Position numbers and translations under genes: made by a program. Shown here piece after piece: positions 49,770 to 59,435 of a stretch of 64,000 bases of DNA (positions are counted from its first letter, which is position 1; every line of letters starts with the position of its first letter). The notes under the pieces were generated by a model, which worked only from the letters and a program-made list of their open reading frames with translations, did no database searches and was not told the origin of the DNA. The DNA lies in the NCBI GenBank assembly GCA_009845995.1, contig VXYK01000011.1, positions 1 through 64,000 on the forward strand, written 5' to 3'. Source of the stretch: Acidimicrobiaceae bacterium (GTDB taxonomy: Bacteria > Actinomycetota > Acidimicrobiia > Acidimicrobiales > Aldehydirespiratoraceae).

Positions 49770-50108
49770 TCAGACCCCGAGACCGGACATCGCGTCGCCG
49801 GTGTCGGCGTATACGGGAACGATCTTGTCGAAGCCGCTTATCTCGAAGACCTCCCGGATCGAGTCCGAAAGTGAGCAAACCGCGAGTTTGGCACGCTGTT
49901 GTTGAAGGGTTTTGGCAACAAGCAGAACCACGCGCAGACCAGCACTGCTGATATACGACAACCCCTCAAAGTCAAGGACCATCGACTCGCCATCAGCGCC
50001 GATACTTGCTTCCAGGCCTTCATGGAAGTCACGAGCGTTGGCACCGTCAACTCGGCCAACGGCCTTTACGATTACCGCTCCACCCGTATTTTCGCTTGAT
50101 AATTCCAT
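49770..50108 (-). CDS. STAS-domain anti-sigma factor antagonist
   Basis: A single STAS domain (112 aa), the antagonist of RsbW-like kinases. GRVDGANARDFHEGLE and LDFEGLSYISSAGLRVVLLV are the family signatures, and Ser54/Ser55 in YISSAGLR is the phosphorylation site. It stands 85 bp upstream of the receiver-phosphatase gene on the same strand and would open the signalling operon. In other bacteria, its unphosphorylated form displaces the kinase from its target. Confidence 0.93.
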   Translation of the reverse strand: MELSSENTGGAVIVKAVGRVDGANARDFHEGLEASIGADGESMVLDFEGLSYISSAGLRVVLLVAKTLQQQRAKLAVCSLSDSIREVFEISGFDKIVPVYADTGDAMSGLGV

Positions 50109-50294
50109 TAGGTTTCATTCCCTCATATCGCGGACTGATGATCGGCAGGATTGCGACTGACGGCGCTCTCATTGCCGAATCGTCGCCAATCGTACACGGG
50201 TCTGTCGCCCGATGTCATTCTCGAACCAAGAAAGCCATGCCGAGACCCGAAGGTCCGGACACGAAGCGGGCGGTAGCGAGGGCCGACCATTCGA
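50109..50294. other. Intergenic region between amt and the STAS operon
   Basis: A 186-bp gap, both neighbours on the minus strand. The last part before the STAS start is AT-richer and probably holds the operon promoter and a GAGGGAA ribosome site. I see no gene, repeat or convincing terminator. Confidence 0.4.
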
Positions 50295-51668
50295 TCAGTC
50301 TTCCTCGGGCATCAACACGAATTCGGGGTAGCTCTCAATCCCCAACTCCCCCGCGTCCTGGCCCAGGCGTTCAACTTGAGCCGAGACCCGGATTCCCAGC
50401 AACGTATCCATGACCCGCCACACAACATAGGAGAGGATGAACACGAACACCCCGATGGCCACAACGCCAAGCAGCTGGATATGGAAACGGCCACCTGCTG
50501 CGATCGTGACCGCCAGCGTTCCCCAGATGCCTGACGCGAGGTGGGCAGGAATAGCGCCCACGACATCGTCGATCTTCAACCTCTCGAGCAATTTCGTAGC
50601 CAGCGTGCAGATCAAACCACCCACGGCTCCGATGATCACGGCCCACCAGTGATCGGTGATGGCAGGACCCGCAGTGATCGCCACGAGTCCTGCGATCGCA
50701 CCGTTCATACCCGCGAACAGGTCCATCCGTCCCAGCAGAGGTCGTGAGACCGCCAGCGCAGCCAACACACCGGCTGACGCTGAGAGATTGGTATTGACCA
50801 GAACGTTGCTCATCGATACCGCGTCCGCAGCGGTCCCCAATGCCAACTGCGACCCGCCGTTGAACGCAAACCAGCCGAGCCAGAGGATGAATACCCCCAA
50901 CGTGAAGATCAAGACGTTGGACGGAGGTGTGGGTTTGACGCTTCCGTCTTCGCGGAACTTGCCGAGCCGGGGTCCCACCACCATCACGCCGGCGAGAGCT
51001 GCCCAACCGCCCGTTCCGTGAACGATCGTGGACCCGGCAAAATCAATGAACCCCTCCTGCGCCAGCCAACCGCCTCCCCAGGTCCAGGCACCGACCACCG
51101 GATAGATGAACGCGGTGAGGACCAGCGTGAAAATAAAGAACGGCCACATCTTGATGCGCTCGGCAATGGCGCCGGAGACGATCGAGGCGGCGGTTGCTAC
51201 GAAGACCATCTGGAAGAACCAGTCCGACATGACGGCATAACCGTTGCCGATCACCGCGGCCAGCGCAGCCTCGTCTCCATCGAGCAGCGATATCTCGTCG
51301 GCGGAAGTGGAATAGAAGATCTCGAACGTTCCGATGTAGTCACTGACATCGACGTACATCAGGTTGTAACCAACCGCGAAATAGGCAAGACCGGCTATCG
51401 AGTAGATGCCGATGTTCTTCAAACAGATCATCGACGCGTTCTTGGTGCGAACTGCGCCCGACTCCAGCATGGTGAAGCCGGCGGCCATCCACATGATCAA
51501 AGCGCCCCAGACAAGAAACGCAAACGTGTTGAAAATGAACTGGGTCTCAAGGCCGACATCGGAGTCAGCGGCCGACGCAAGACCGGGCATGACTGCCAAG
51601 AACGTGAGCGTTAGCGCTGCGAGTCCTACAACCTTGGGGACCCTCCGGCGGCTGAATGGATTCGACAC
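50295..51668 (-). CDS. amt: Ammonium transporter Amt
   Basis: A polytopic channel of the Amt/Mep/Rh family that takes up ammonium. A cleavable signal peptide (FLAVMPGLASA) precedes eleven hydrophobic helices. Landmarks are FNTFAFLVWGALIMWMAAGF, GAWTWGGGWLAQEGFIDFAGS, and VHGTGGWAALAG with a pore histidine. The C-terminal tail is short and acidic (LMPEED). I chose GTG 51668, which has a strong GGGGAGGAAAT site; the frame is open 141 bp further upstream. A GlnK/PII gene is not in the window. Confidence 0.95.
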   Translation of the reverse strand: MSNPFSRRRVPKVVGLAALTLTFLAVMPGLASAADSDVGLETQFIFNTFAFLVWGALIMWMAAGFTMLESGAVRTKNASMICLKNIGIYSIAGLAYFAVGYNLMYVDVSDYIGTFEIFYSTSADEISLLDGDEAALAAVIGNGYAVMSDWFFQMVFVATAASIVSGAIAERIKMWPFFIFTLVLTAFIYPVVGAWTWGGGWLAQEGFIDFAGSTIVHGTGGWAALAGVMVVGPRLGKFREDGSVKPTPPSNVLIFTLGVFILWLGWFAFNGGSQLALGTAADAVSMSNVLVNTNLSASAGVLAALAVSRPLLGRMDLFAGMNGAIAGLVAITAGPAITDHWWAVIIGAVGGLICTLATKLLERLKIDDVVGAIPAHLASGIWGTLAVTIAAGGRFHIQLLGVVAIGVFVFILSYVVWRVMDTLLGIRVSAQVERLGQDAGELGIESYPEFVLMPEED

Positions 51669-51670
51669 AT

Positions 51671-51679
51671 TTCCTCCCC
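51671..51679 (-). promoter_or_regulatory. Ribosome binding site deciding the amt start
   Basis: On the minus strand GGGGAGGAA stands just before ATGTGTCG. It selects GTG 51668, in frame with the transporter; the ATG one base earlier is out of frame. Confidence 0.65.
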
Positions 51680-51785
51680 GTGGTCGAGGTCGATCAACCC
51701 GCGGCAACTGTAGTCTTAATCCGCCAGGCACGGAAGACAAACGAGGATGACTGTCGTTGCGCTGCGGACGGCTACGATCACAGGC

Positions 51786-52766
51786 ATGATCCGTGACTCC
51801 AAGGTTCAACCTGAATTCGAACAGCAGCGGATATTCCTCACTGGGGGAAGCGGATTTCTAGGGACATCGGTTAAAGCCGCGTTGGCCAGGCGCGGGGTGT
51901 CTGACGTGGTCGCTCCCACAAGTTCCGAGGTCGATTTCCTGGACCAGAATCAAGCCCGGGCCGCAATTGCCGATCATGCACCCGACATTGTGATCCATCT
52001 GGCTGCTCGTGTCGGCGGGATCGGCGCCAACCTCGTAGCCCCGGCTCAGCTGTACCTCGAGAACCTGATGCTGGGCACCAATCTGATCGAAGCATGCCGT
52101 ATTGCCGAGGTCCCTAAAACACTGGTCATTGGAACCATCTGCTCATATCCCAAACACACCCCGGTTCCCTTCTGTGAATCGTCGTTGTGGATGGGCTACC
52201 CCGAGGAGACCAACGCTCCGTACGGGATCGCCAAGTTGGCCCAACTCGTTCACCTTCAAGCCAACCGGGACCAGTACGGACAGCGCAGCGCCTACCTCAT
52301 GCCCACAAACCTCTACGGTCCAGGCGACAAGTTCCATCCCGATGTATCGCATGTGATTCCCGCCTTGATTCGAAAGTGCGTGATCGCCAAAGAGACCGGT
52401 ACCGAAGAAATAGAGGTGTGGGGAACCGGTGGCGCCAGTCGGGAGTTCCTCTATGTCGACGATGCCGCAGAGGGAATCGTACTCGCCGCTGAGTTCTGGG
52501 AAGGATCTGAGCCAGTCAATCTCGGCGCAGATCGTGAGATGTTGATCAAGGAACTCGTGGAGAACATTGTTGAACTAACTGGCTATGAGGGTCATATCCG
52601 CTGGGACAACAGTCGACCGGACGGCCAACCCCGGCGTGGTGTGGATGCTGGTCGAGCCCGTGAACTCTTCGGCTTCACCGCCAACACCGATTTCAAAGAC
52701 GGCCTACAAGCCACGATCGACTGGTATCTGGCCAATCGCGAGCTAGCCGAGTCCCGGCGCAGCTAG
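51786..52766 (+). CDS. fcl: GDP-L-fucose synthase
   Basis: An epimerase-reductase that turns GDP-4-keto-6-deoxy-D-mannose into GDP-L-fucose. The 326 residues carry LTGGSGFLG (18-26), [12 protein letters not shown] (71-82), the catalytic Tyr146 and Lys150 in APYGIAK and [20 protein letters not shown], all fcl/WcaG hallmarks. I chose ATG 51786 (MIRDSK); an upstream ATG at 51747 gives a poor extension. The substrate would be made by gmd at 35663. TACGAT lies 7 bases before this ATG, so the transcript may be nearly leaderless. The 3' end overlaps the convergent uxs by 4 bp. Confidence 0.92.
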   Translation: MIRDSKVQPEFEQQRIFLTGGSGFLGTSVKAALARRGVSDVVAPTSSEVDFLDQNQARAAIADHAPDIVIHLAARVGGIGANLVAPAQLYLENLMLGTNLIEACRIAEVPKTLVIGTICSYPKHTPVPFCESSLWMGYPEETNAPYGIAKLAQLVHLQANRDQYGQRSAYLMPTNLYGPGDKFHPDVSHVIPALIRKCVIAKETGTEEIEVWGTGGASREFLYVDDAAEGIVLAAEFWEGSEPVNLGADREMLIKELVENIVELTGYEGHIRWDNSRPDGQPRRGVDAGRARELFGFTANTDFKDGLQATIDWYLANRELAESRRS

Positions 52767-53707
52767 AGAGCACCTGGCATTCCCAGAGAACGAAAGTACT
52801 CGGCCGTTCTCTGAACGCCTTCACGCAGCGCGACGGAAGGGTTCCAACCCAATAGTTCTTGGGCGCGCGTGGTGTCGGGGCGACGACGTTTCGGGTCATC
52901 GACAGGCAGTGGGAGGTAGCGGACAGGAGACTCCGAACCGGTGGTCTCCAAGACGATCTCGGCCAACTCCGTTACCGTGAACTCTTCAGGGCTGCCAATG
53001 TTGACCGGCTCGTGTTCGCCGGACTCGAGCAGGGCGACGATGCCACGGACCTGATCATCAACGAAACAAAAACTGCGCGTCTGTGTGCCATCCCCGTAGA
53101 TCGTGATGGGTGCTCCGGCGAGGGCGGCCACGATGAAGTTCGACACGACCCGCCCGTCATTGGGGCGCATACGCGGTCCGTAAGTGTTGAAGACCCGCAC
53201 AATCCGAGTATCCAGTTCGTGATACCGGCAATAGGCCATCGTCATCGCCTCAGCGAATCGCTTGGCCTCGTCATAGACGCCTCGAGGTCCCACCGGATTG
53301 ACGTTGCCCCAGTACTGCTCCACCTGAGGGTGCACCAACGGGTCGCCGTATACCTCCGAGGTTGACGCCAACAAGAACGTCGCCCCTTTCGCCTTTGCCA
53401 GACCAAGAGTGTTGTGAGTACCCAGCGAACCGACCTTCAGGGTCTGAATCGGCATCTTTGCATAGTCGACCGGTGATGCTGGACTCGCGAAGTGCAACAC
53501 CGCGTCCACCGCGCCGTCGACATCCACATATGCCGAAACGTCATGTTCAACCAGCGCGAACCTGCGATGTTCGAGGAGATGAGCCACATTTGACGAAGTC
53601 CCGGTAGAGAGATTGTCGATACAAACAACTTCATCCCCGCGCGCAATGAGATGGTCGCACAAATGCGAACCGAGAAACCCCGCACCGCCGGTGACAACGA
53701 CGCGCAC
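52763..53707 (-). CDS. uxs: UDP-glucuronate decarboxylase (UDP-xylose synthase)
   Basis: Decarboxylates UDP-glucuronate to UDP-xylose. The 314 residues begin [16 protein letters not shown] and contain [32 protein letters not shown], and [15 protein letters not shown], which are diagnostic of UXS; Tyr and Lys of the last are catalytic. I chose GTG 53707, with GGAAGGA about 10 bp before it. It lies 4 bp after UDP-glucose dehydrogenase, whose product is its substrate, so the two form a two-step operon from UDP-glucose to UDP-xylose. Confidence 0.93.
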   Translation of the reverse strand: MRVVVTGGAGFLGSHLCDHLIARGDEVVCIDNLSTGTSSNVAHLLEHRRFALVEHDVSAYVDVDGAVDAVLHFASPASPVDYAKMPIQTLKVGSLGTHNTLGLAKAKGATFLLASTSEVYGDPLVHPQVEQYWGNVNPVGPRGVYDEAKRFAEAMTMAYCRYHELDTRIVRVFNTYGPRMRPNDGRVVSNFIVAALAGAPITIYGDGTQTRSFCFVDDQVRGIVALLESGEHEPVNIGSPEEFTVTELAEIVLETTGSESPVRYLPLPVDDPKRRRPDTTRAQELLGWNPSVALREGVQRTAEYFRSLGMPGAL

Positions 53708-53711
53708 CGCC

Positions 53712-54989
53712 CTAGTTCCTTCCAATTCCCTGATAGGTGAAGCCCCTGCTCAGCAACGCCTCACGGTCCAAGATGTTGCGGGCATCGACTACATGACGCG
53801 AAACCATGGCTTCTGAGATCTTGTCGAGATCAAGCAGCCTGAATTCGTCCCATTCAGTGGCAACAACAAGTACTGCTGCACCTTCACAGGCCGCGTAGGG
53901 GTCGTCGACCACAACGATCTCATCAATGTCGACCGTTGCAACCGCCGGGTCGTAAGCCCGAACCTTGGCGCCCTCGGCCAACAACAGGCCCGCTATCTCC
54001 AATGCCGGAGAGTTGCGAGTGTCGTCGGTCCCAGCCTTGAAGGCGAGTCCGAGCAGGGCGACAGTGGATCCGTTCAACGAGACCGCCGACGCAGCCTTGT
54101 TCACAACACGCTTGAACTGTTCATCGTTGGCTTTGAGGACTCCTCGCATCAAAGAGAAGTCGTAGCCGGCATCCTCAGCCATCGAAATGATCGCCCGCGT
54201 GTCCTTGGGAAAGCACGAACCACCCCAACCCGGGCCCGGAACCAGAAACTCACCACCGATGCGCTTGTCAAGGCCCATCGCTGCCAACACGTCGCCGACA
54301 TCGGCACCGACGGCTTCACAGACCGCGGCGATGGTGTTCACGAAGCTGAGTTTCGTGGCGAGGAAGGCATTGGCCGCATATTTGATGGTCTCGGCCGATG
54401 CCGGATCCGTGATCATGACTGGTGCACCGATGCTGCGGTGCAGGTCCGCCACCCGATCGGCTACCGCTGGATCGTCCGCACCGATCACCACCCGATCAGG
54501 GCTGAGAAAATCTGTGACTGCGGTTCCTTCCCGGAGAAATTCGGGGTTTGACACGACCGCGATATCGGGACGATTCATCGCCTCCTCGACCAACAGTGTC
54601 GAGCCCACCGGAACCGTCGATTTGTTGACGACGATCGCTCCATGCCGAATATGCGCGCTGATCTCGGCCGCGGCGGCTTTGAGGTGTTTCAGATCTACCG
54701 AACCGTCACCTGATTGAGGCGTGGGCACGCAGAGGTAGACGAAGTCGGCATCGCCGACGGCATCGGCAGAATCCACGACAAACGACAGACGCCCGGATTC
54801 AAGCCCCTCGCGGACCAACTCTTCTAAACCGGCTTCGTGTATCGGCACATCACCCTTCTGCAGGCGTCGCACCTTGTCGACATCAATATCGGCACATACG
54901 ACATCGTGACCCAGGTGCGCAAAACAGGCCCCCGTGGTCAGTCCGACGTACCCCGTACCGATCACCGCGATCCTGCTCTCAACACTCAT
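53712..54989 (-). CDS. ugd: UDP-glucose 6-dehydrogenase
   Basis: Oxidises UDP-glucose to UDP-glucuronate with two NAD+. The 425 residues start [24 protein letters not shown], with the catalytic cysteine in [13 protein letters not shown] and the substrate segments [11 protein letters not shown] and [19 protein letters not shown]. The ATG at 54989 is certain by the family N-terminus. The uxs gene follows after 4 bp and the LCP gene lies upstream with a 117-bp gap that contains repeat family A. Confidence 0.95.
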   Translation of the reverse strand: MSVESRIAVIGTGYVGLTTGACFAHLGHDVVCADIDVDKVRRLQKGDVPIHEAGLEELVREGLESGRLSFVVDSADAVGDADFVYLCVPTPQSGDGSVDLKHLKAAAAEISAHIRHGAIVVNKSTVPVGSTLLVEEAMNRPDIAVVSNPEFLREGTAVTDFLSPDRVVIGADDPAVADRVADLHRSIGAPVMITDPASAETIKYAANAFLATKLSFVNTIAAVCEAVGADVGDVLAAMGLDKRIGGEFLVPGPGWGGSCFPKDTRAIISMAEDAGYDFSLMRGVLKANDEQFKRVVNKAASAVSLNGSTVALLGLAFKAGTDDTRNSPALEIAGLLLAEGAKVRAYDPAVATVDIDEIVVVDDPYAACEGAAVLVVATEWDEFRLLDLDKISEAMVSRHVVDARNILDREALLSRGFTYQGIGRN

Positions 54990-55023
54990 AAAGAAGGATT
55001 GATTGTAACCGGAGCGTTGCTGA

Positions 55024-55131
55024 CGCCGGGCGCAGCCGGAGCCCTCAGAACCTCAGCCGCATGACTGACCTTGCTGACGCCGGGCGCAGCCGGAGCCCTC
55101 AGAACCTCAGCCGCATGACTGGCCTTGCGGG
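55024..55131. repeat. Repeat family A with 54-bp tandem duplication at the end of the LCP gene
   Basis: The core cgccgggcgcagccggagcc occurs at 55024 and 55078. Each is followed by ctcagaacctcagccgcatg and a further ctgaccttgc-like stretch, so a 54-bp unit is duplicated. The second copy carries the LCP stop codon (55107-55109) and its last codons; the first copy lies just after the gene. The two differ by one base in the final ccttgc stretch (tgacc against tggcc). Confidence 0.9.
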
Positions 55132-56639
55132 GGGCGGCCGATGACGCGCTCAGACCCTGAGGAGATGTCCGCGCTCGTAGCGGAGGCTTCAGCCGTTACG
55201 GGAGCACCCTGTCCAACGGCCGACGACTGAACCACCGCAGACGACAGATCCGGCACAGCAACGGTCCCGTGGGCCGCTACTTCCTGTTTCATTTTTTCTG
55301 GGTCGTGTGGGAACAGGAAGGAAATCTGTTCATGTGCTGTGCCCAACACAACGCGGAGATCACCAGTTGCGCCCACATCCTCTACGAGCGCCGGAATCGG
55401 AATCAGATAGCGTGCCACCGTCTCAGCCTCTGAGCGGCGACCTGGCGGATAGACGACCACCGAGAACGACTGGTCGCTCGCGTAGAGATGCCTGAACGAG
55501 ACGTTGAACCCGAGGTCAGCCAGAAGGTCACCGTCTTGGTTCAACAACGTCTCATCGGTTGCGTAGAGATCGAAAGTCACGTCACGTGGCTGCGTCTGGT
55601 CGGCTACGCCTCTGAAAATGTCGAAGATCTCTTCGTGGACGCCAGGTACAAGTTGTTCACCGACATAAACCCCTTCCTCGTCGTGAATCGTGGAGACCTG
55701 AAGTTCCAGACGCGTGAGGTTGTCGGGGTTGAAGTCGCTGAACGCCTTACCGAGGTCGATCAACTCCGAAGGGGTGAGTTCGCTGTCGAGAACCACGCTG
55801 CCAGCACCCGATTCGATCAAACTAGCCAGTGAGGTTGGATTGCGAGCGCCACGACTGACAGCCCGACTCAGCGCCAGGACCAAGAAATCCTGTTGACGTT
55901 CGATGCGTCCGAAGTCAGAGTTCCCAACCAACACCCAACGATCGTCGATGAACTGTTCATAGGATCGGGATCGCACATAGGCGAGTGCCGCAGAGCCATC
56001 AAGGACATGGCAACCGGGTTCAACGATATTGAGACCCGTGTTGCGGTCACGGGTGGGGTGATCAAACCAAACCGGCACACCGTTGAGAACGTCGACCACC
56101 TGCCTGAAACCGAGGAAATTGATCTCCACGTAGTGATTGATCTCTATTTCGAACTGGGAAGTGATCGTCTCGACGAGGGTTTGCGGACCGCCGATCAACA
56201 AAGCCGCGTTGATCCGGTATCTCCCCGCTCCTGGGATGTGATCAGTCAGGAGGTCGCGTGGGATCGACAGCACCCACGCCTGACCAGACGTAGGGTCAAC
56301 CCGCAGGACGGTGATGCTGTCAGCGTTGAAAGTGCCGCGCGCGTCATAGGTTCGTCCGATGTGAATCGGGTCGTTGGGATCAATACCCAGGGCACTGTCG
56401 TTTCCGATCAACAGGAAGTTGACAGGATCCCCCGGCGCGGTCGTTGTCTTGAGAACCTCACCGGAAATCTCAACACGGCCAAAGCCCGACACGGCATCGG
56501 AGATGTCTTCAATTACCCAAGCAGCGGCTACAGCCGCAACGATCACGACCGCGCAACAAACCATCACGATGCGTTGCGGCCAGGAGCGCCGAAGCACAAC
56601 TTTTCTCTGAGGAGATACAGGTGCTGGGACCTCGGACAC
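55107..56639 (-). CDS. LCP-family (LytR-CpsA-Psr) cell wall glycopolymer ligase
   Basis: LCP enzymes transfer lipid-linked glycopolymers to peptidoglycan. From GTG 56639 the protein has 510 residues: a cytoplasmic N-terminus, a membrane helix (about 23-43), an LCP domain with NFLLIGNDSALGID, RADSITVLRVDP-like (FNADSITVLRVDP) and VLSIPRDLLTDH, then VDFLGFRQVVDVLNGVPVWF-like sequence. A C-terminal LytR_C-type domain follows near 370-470. The frame is open to TTG 56771 inside repeat family B, but that extension is not family-like. The last codons are duplicated downstream. Confidence 0.88.
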   Translation of the reverse strand: MSEVPAPVSPQRKVVLRRSWPQRIVMVCCAVVIVAAVAAAWVIEDISDAVSGFGRVEISGEVLKTTTAPGDPVNFLLIGNDSALGIDPNDPIHIGRTYDARGTFNADSITVLRVDPTSGQAWVLSIPRDLLTDHIPGAGRYRINAALLIGGPQTLVETITSQFEIEINHYVEINFLGFRQVVDVLNGVPVWFDHPTRDRNTGLNIVEPGCHVLDGSAALAYVRSRSYEQFIDDRWVLVGNSDFGRIERQQDFLVLALSRAVSRGARNPTSLASLIESGAGSVVLDSELTPSELIDLGKAFSDFNPDNLTRLELQVSTIHDEEGVYVGEQLVPGVHEEIFDIFRGVADQTQPRDVTFDLYATDETLLNQDGDLLADLGFNVSFRHLYASDQSFSVVVYPPGRRSEAETVARYLIPIPALVEDVGATGDLRVVLGTAHEQISFLFPHDPEKMKQEVAAHGTVAVPDLSSAVVQSSAVGQGAPVTAEASATSADISSGSERVIGRPPQGQSCG

Positions 56640-56710
56640 ATTGCGGAGCGTAGTGGTCCCAGAGGCCCCGCAAATAGGTGGAGGATTTCCGAGCGCGAAC
56701 GGCTTGATTT

Positions 56711-56779
56711 GCGGGGCCGTGGCCCGAGCGGCCCGCCCGCGGCCCGAGCGGCCGGTGAGCGCAGCGAACAAGAGCGGGG
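56711..56779 (-). repeat. Repeat family B, copy 2
   Basis: The reverse complement of this 69-bp stretch reads ccccgctcttgttcgctgcg at its start and ends gggccacggccccgc. It matches the copy at 21435-21503 along its length with a few substitutions. It lies between birA and the LCP gene, both on the minus strand, and includes the TTG at which an over-long LCP frame begins. Confidence 0.85.
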
Positions 56780-56809
56780 AACAAAGAGTGACCGCGATAT
56801 CACCAGTAG

Positions 56810-57625
56810 CTAGGTTGCGGGTCGCAGGTGGATCACGTCACCGGCCGTGATCGTCAGACTCGTTTCATCATCGCAGCGAAGGACTAGATGCCCTTCGTCA
56901 CTGAGACCGACCGCCTCCCCTAGGACAATACGGTTTCCCGGCAGTTCAACCCTGACCCGAGTCCCAAGGGTCGCCGAGCTGGTTCGCAGTTCCTCCAACA
57001 CCGAGCCAGGGTTGGCCAGCCGCTGCGCCAGCGCGCTCAGTAGGCCCGACAACAGCAGATCACGGTCGGCAAGGCTGCCCCGCGGCACCATTCCACATTG
57101 CACCATTGAAGTCGCGCCAGGCTGACGCTCAATTGCGGTGACATTAATTCCCACACCCACTACAACACACTCGTTTGGGACACACTCGTACGGTTCGGCC
57201 ACGTATTCGGCTAGCACGCCGCCGAGCTTTCCGGGAGCCGCGCCGTCTTCGACCACCAAGTCATTGGGCCATTTCGTCAACACCGTGGAGGTAGTCAGTT
57301 GATCGGCAGCGAGTCGTGCCGCGGCACCCACCGCAGCGACAACACCGCCGACGCCGCTACGCGCTGCCGGCACACGAATGCTCACCAACAGCGCATTTCC
57401 GGGGTCGTCGTCCCACTCCCGTCCAAGGCGGCCCCTTCCCGCGCTCTGGTGGTCGGCCACGAGCACCGCCGGACCGAAATTTCCGTCGCGTGCTTCGGCA
57501 ACGAGGTCAACATTGGTCGACCCGGTAACCTCTACGTGGCGCAGGGGTCCTAGTCCCGTAGCGTTGGCCACGCGGCTGCTAGCCGCAAACGGATCTCCCG
57601 CTGATGTCGCAACCTTATGGCTCAT
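56810..57625 (-). CDS. birA: Biotin--[acetyl-CoA-carboxylase] ligase
   Basis: Attaches biotin to the BCCP domain of carboxylases. The 271 residues have HVEVTGSTNVDLVAEA, the biotinyl-AMP loop GRGRLGREW, KWPNDLVVEDG, and VVGVGINVT, then a C-terminal SH3-like cap. The N-terminal DNA-binding domain of E. coli BirA is absent, so it is a plain ligase. I chose ATG 57625, which overlaps the divergent carboxylase start by 9 bp. The neighbour is its substrate, a strong functional link. Confidence 0.93.
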   Translation of the reverse strand: MSHKVATSAGDPFAASSRVANATGLGPLRHVEVTGSTNVDLVAEARDGNFGPAVLVADHQSAGRGRLGREWDDDPGNALLVSIRVPAARSGVGGVVAAVGAAARLAADQLTTSTVLTKWPNDLVVEDGAAPGKLGGVLAEYVAEPYECVPNECVVVGVGINVTAIERQPGATSMVQCGMVPRGSLADRDLLLSGLLSALAQRLANPGSVLEELRTSSATLGTRVRVELPGNRIVLGEAVGLSDEGHLVLRCDDETSLTITAGDVIHLRPAT

Positions 57626-59395
57626 TCGACTAACCATTACCCTGTGTTTTCCAAAGTACTTATAGCAAACCGTGGCGAAATCGCGGTTCGCATCATCCGT
57701 GGATGCCGAGAACTCGGCATCGCCACCGTGGCGGTCTATTCCGACCTTGATCGCAATGCGCTGCATGTGCGCCTCGCCGATGAGGCCTACAGCCTGGGCG
57801 GAAAGACCAGCGCTGAGTCCTACCTCAATACCGACGCAATTCTCGACATCATCGAACGCAGCGGTGCCGATGCTGTGCATCCCGGTTACGGGTTCTTTTC
57901 TGAGAACGCCGATTTCGCACGCTCAATAACCGAACGTGGCGTCACCTTCATCGGGCCTGATCCCGCTGCCATAGAGGTCATGGGCGACAAGATCTCGGCT
58001 CGCGAGGCCGCCGAGAAAGTCGGCGTATTCGGAGTTCCCGGTACCACCGAGACGATAACGGACGCCGACCAGATCATTGAGTTCGGCAACTCACAGGGCT
58101 GGCCGGTCGCAGTCAAAGCCGCCTACGGCGGGGGTGGCCGCGGCATGAAAGTCGTAGCCGGCGCCGAGGAAGCATCTGAACAGCTCGACGCTGCCCAACG
58201 TGAAGCGCTCTCGTATTTCGGGCGGGACGAGTGTTACATGGAGCGCTATCTCACCAAGCCGCGTCACGTTGAAGTCCAAGTCCTAGCAGACAAACACGGG
58301 AACTGTGTGTACCTGGGCACCCGCGATTGTTCCGTGCAACGCCGACACCAAAAACTGATCGAAGAGGCGCCCGCGGCGAACATCGATCCGAAGATTATCG
58401 CCGCGATGGGCGAAGCGGCCGTGAAAGTCGCCAGAGGCTGCGACTACGTCAACGCAGGGACGGTCGAGTTCCTGTATGAAGACGGTGATTTCCATTACCT
58501 GGAAATGAACACCCGTCTCCAGGTCGAGCATCCGGCAACTGAGTTGGTCACCGGTATCGATCTCGTCGAACAACAGATCCGCGTCGCCGCCGGAGAAAAA
58601 CTTCCGTTCACTCAAGCCGATATTGAAATCACCGGGCACGCAATCGAGATTCGGATCAACGCCGAGGATCCAGCCGGAGGCGCGTTTCTGCCGTCGCCAG
58701 GGACTATCACGGCACTCAGAACCGCTGATGGTTTCGGCACCAGATTCGACACCGGTTACCTGGCAGGCGACGAAATCAGCCAGTTCTACGACAATCTGAT
58801 CGGGAAACTCATTGTCTGGGGCAAAGATCGTCCGACCGCTATCGCCCGGGCACTCCGAGCTCTCAACGAAACCACCATCGAAGGAGTCGCGACTACCGCG
58901 ACCGCCGCAATCACCGTCCTCGAACACCCGGATTTCGCTGCGTTCGACCACAGCACCAAGTGGCTCGAAGAGGTTGTCGATCTGAGCGCGATCGGCGCGA
59001 CGGCTGTCGCGGAGATCGAAGAAACCGACGAACCCAAGGTCAAACGAGATGTCGATGTGGAGGTCAACGGAAAGCGATTCTCCGTCTCAATGTGGGTACC
59101 TGAAAGCGCAGGAACTCCTGGAGCAACACACGCTCCACGGGCGCGCCGCTCGGGTCGCGGCGCCTCCGGCGGCGGATCCGGCAGCGGCGATGTCACCGTG
59201 CCGATGCAGGGAACCATCGTCAAAGTGCTCGTTGCCGTCGGCGACACCGTCGACGTCGGCGACGCCATCGTCGTTTTGGAAGCAATGAAGATGGAGAACA
59301 ACGTCACCGCAGAGAAAGCGGGAACGATCAAAGAAATCCGCGTCGGCGAAGGTGACTCCGTCGGCGGTGGCGACATCGTCGCGGTCATCGAGTAA
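57617..59395 (+). CDS. accA: Biotin carboxylase/BCCP subunit of an acyl-CoA carboxylase
   Basis: The alpha subunit of an acetyl/propionyl-CoA carboxylase (592 aa). Residues 10-455 are a biotin carboxylase domain with KVLIANRGEIAVRIIRGC, AAYGGGGRGMKVV (ATP grasp) and LEMNTRLQVEHPATE. The BCCP domain is at about 520-592, with Lys558 in EAMKMEN as the biotin site. An Ala/Gly/Ser-rich linker joins them. The start is ATG 57617, or GTG 57644. The carboxyltransferase (accD) gene is not in this window. Gene naming follows the mycobacterial accA3 pattern. Confidence 0.94.
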   Translation: MAHSTNHYPVFSKVLIANRGEIAVRIIRGCRELGIATVAVYSDLDRNALHVRLADEAYSLGGKTSAESYLNTDAILDIIERSGADAVHPGYGFFSENADFARSITERGVTFIGPDPAAIEVMGDKISAREAAEKVGVFGVPGTTETITDADQIIEFGNSQGWPVAVKAAYGGGGRGMKVVAGAEEASEQLDAAQREALSYFGRDECYMERYLTKPRHVEVQVLADKHGNCVYLGTRDCSVQRRHQKLIEEAPAANIDPKIIAAMGEAAVKVARGCDYVNAGTVEFLYEDGDFHYLEMNTRLQVEHPATELVTGIDLVEQQIRVAAGEKLPFTQADIEITGHAIEIRINAEDPAGGAFLPSPGTITALRTADGFGTRFDTGYLAGDEISQFYDNLIGKLIVWGKDRPTAIARALRALNETTIEGVATTATAAITVLEHPDFAAFDHSTKWLEEVVDLSAIGATAVAEIEETDEPKVKRDVDVEVNGKRFSVSMWVPESAGTPGATHAPRARRSGRGASGGGSGSGDVTVPMQGTIVKVLVAVGDTVDVGDAIVVLEAMKMENNVTAEKAGTIKEIRVGEGDSVGGGDIVAVIE

Positions 59396-59435
59396 CGACC
59401 CCGCTTCGGTCGCCTCGCCATTCGGCGGGCAGACG

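Noticed and set aside
56640..56771. LCP protein beginning in repeat family B (TTG 56771)
   Set aside because: The added 44 residues are repeat-derived and not LCP-like; GTG 56639 gives a normal N-terminus before the membrane helix.
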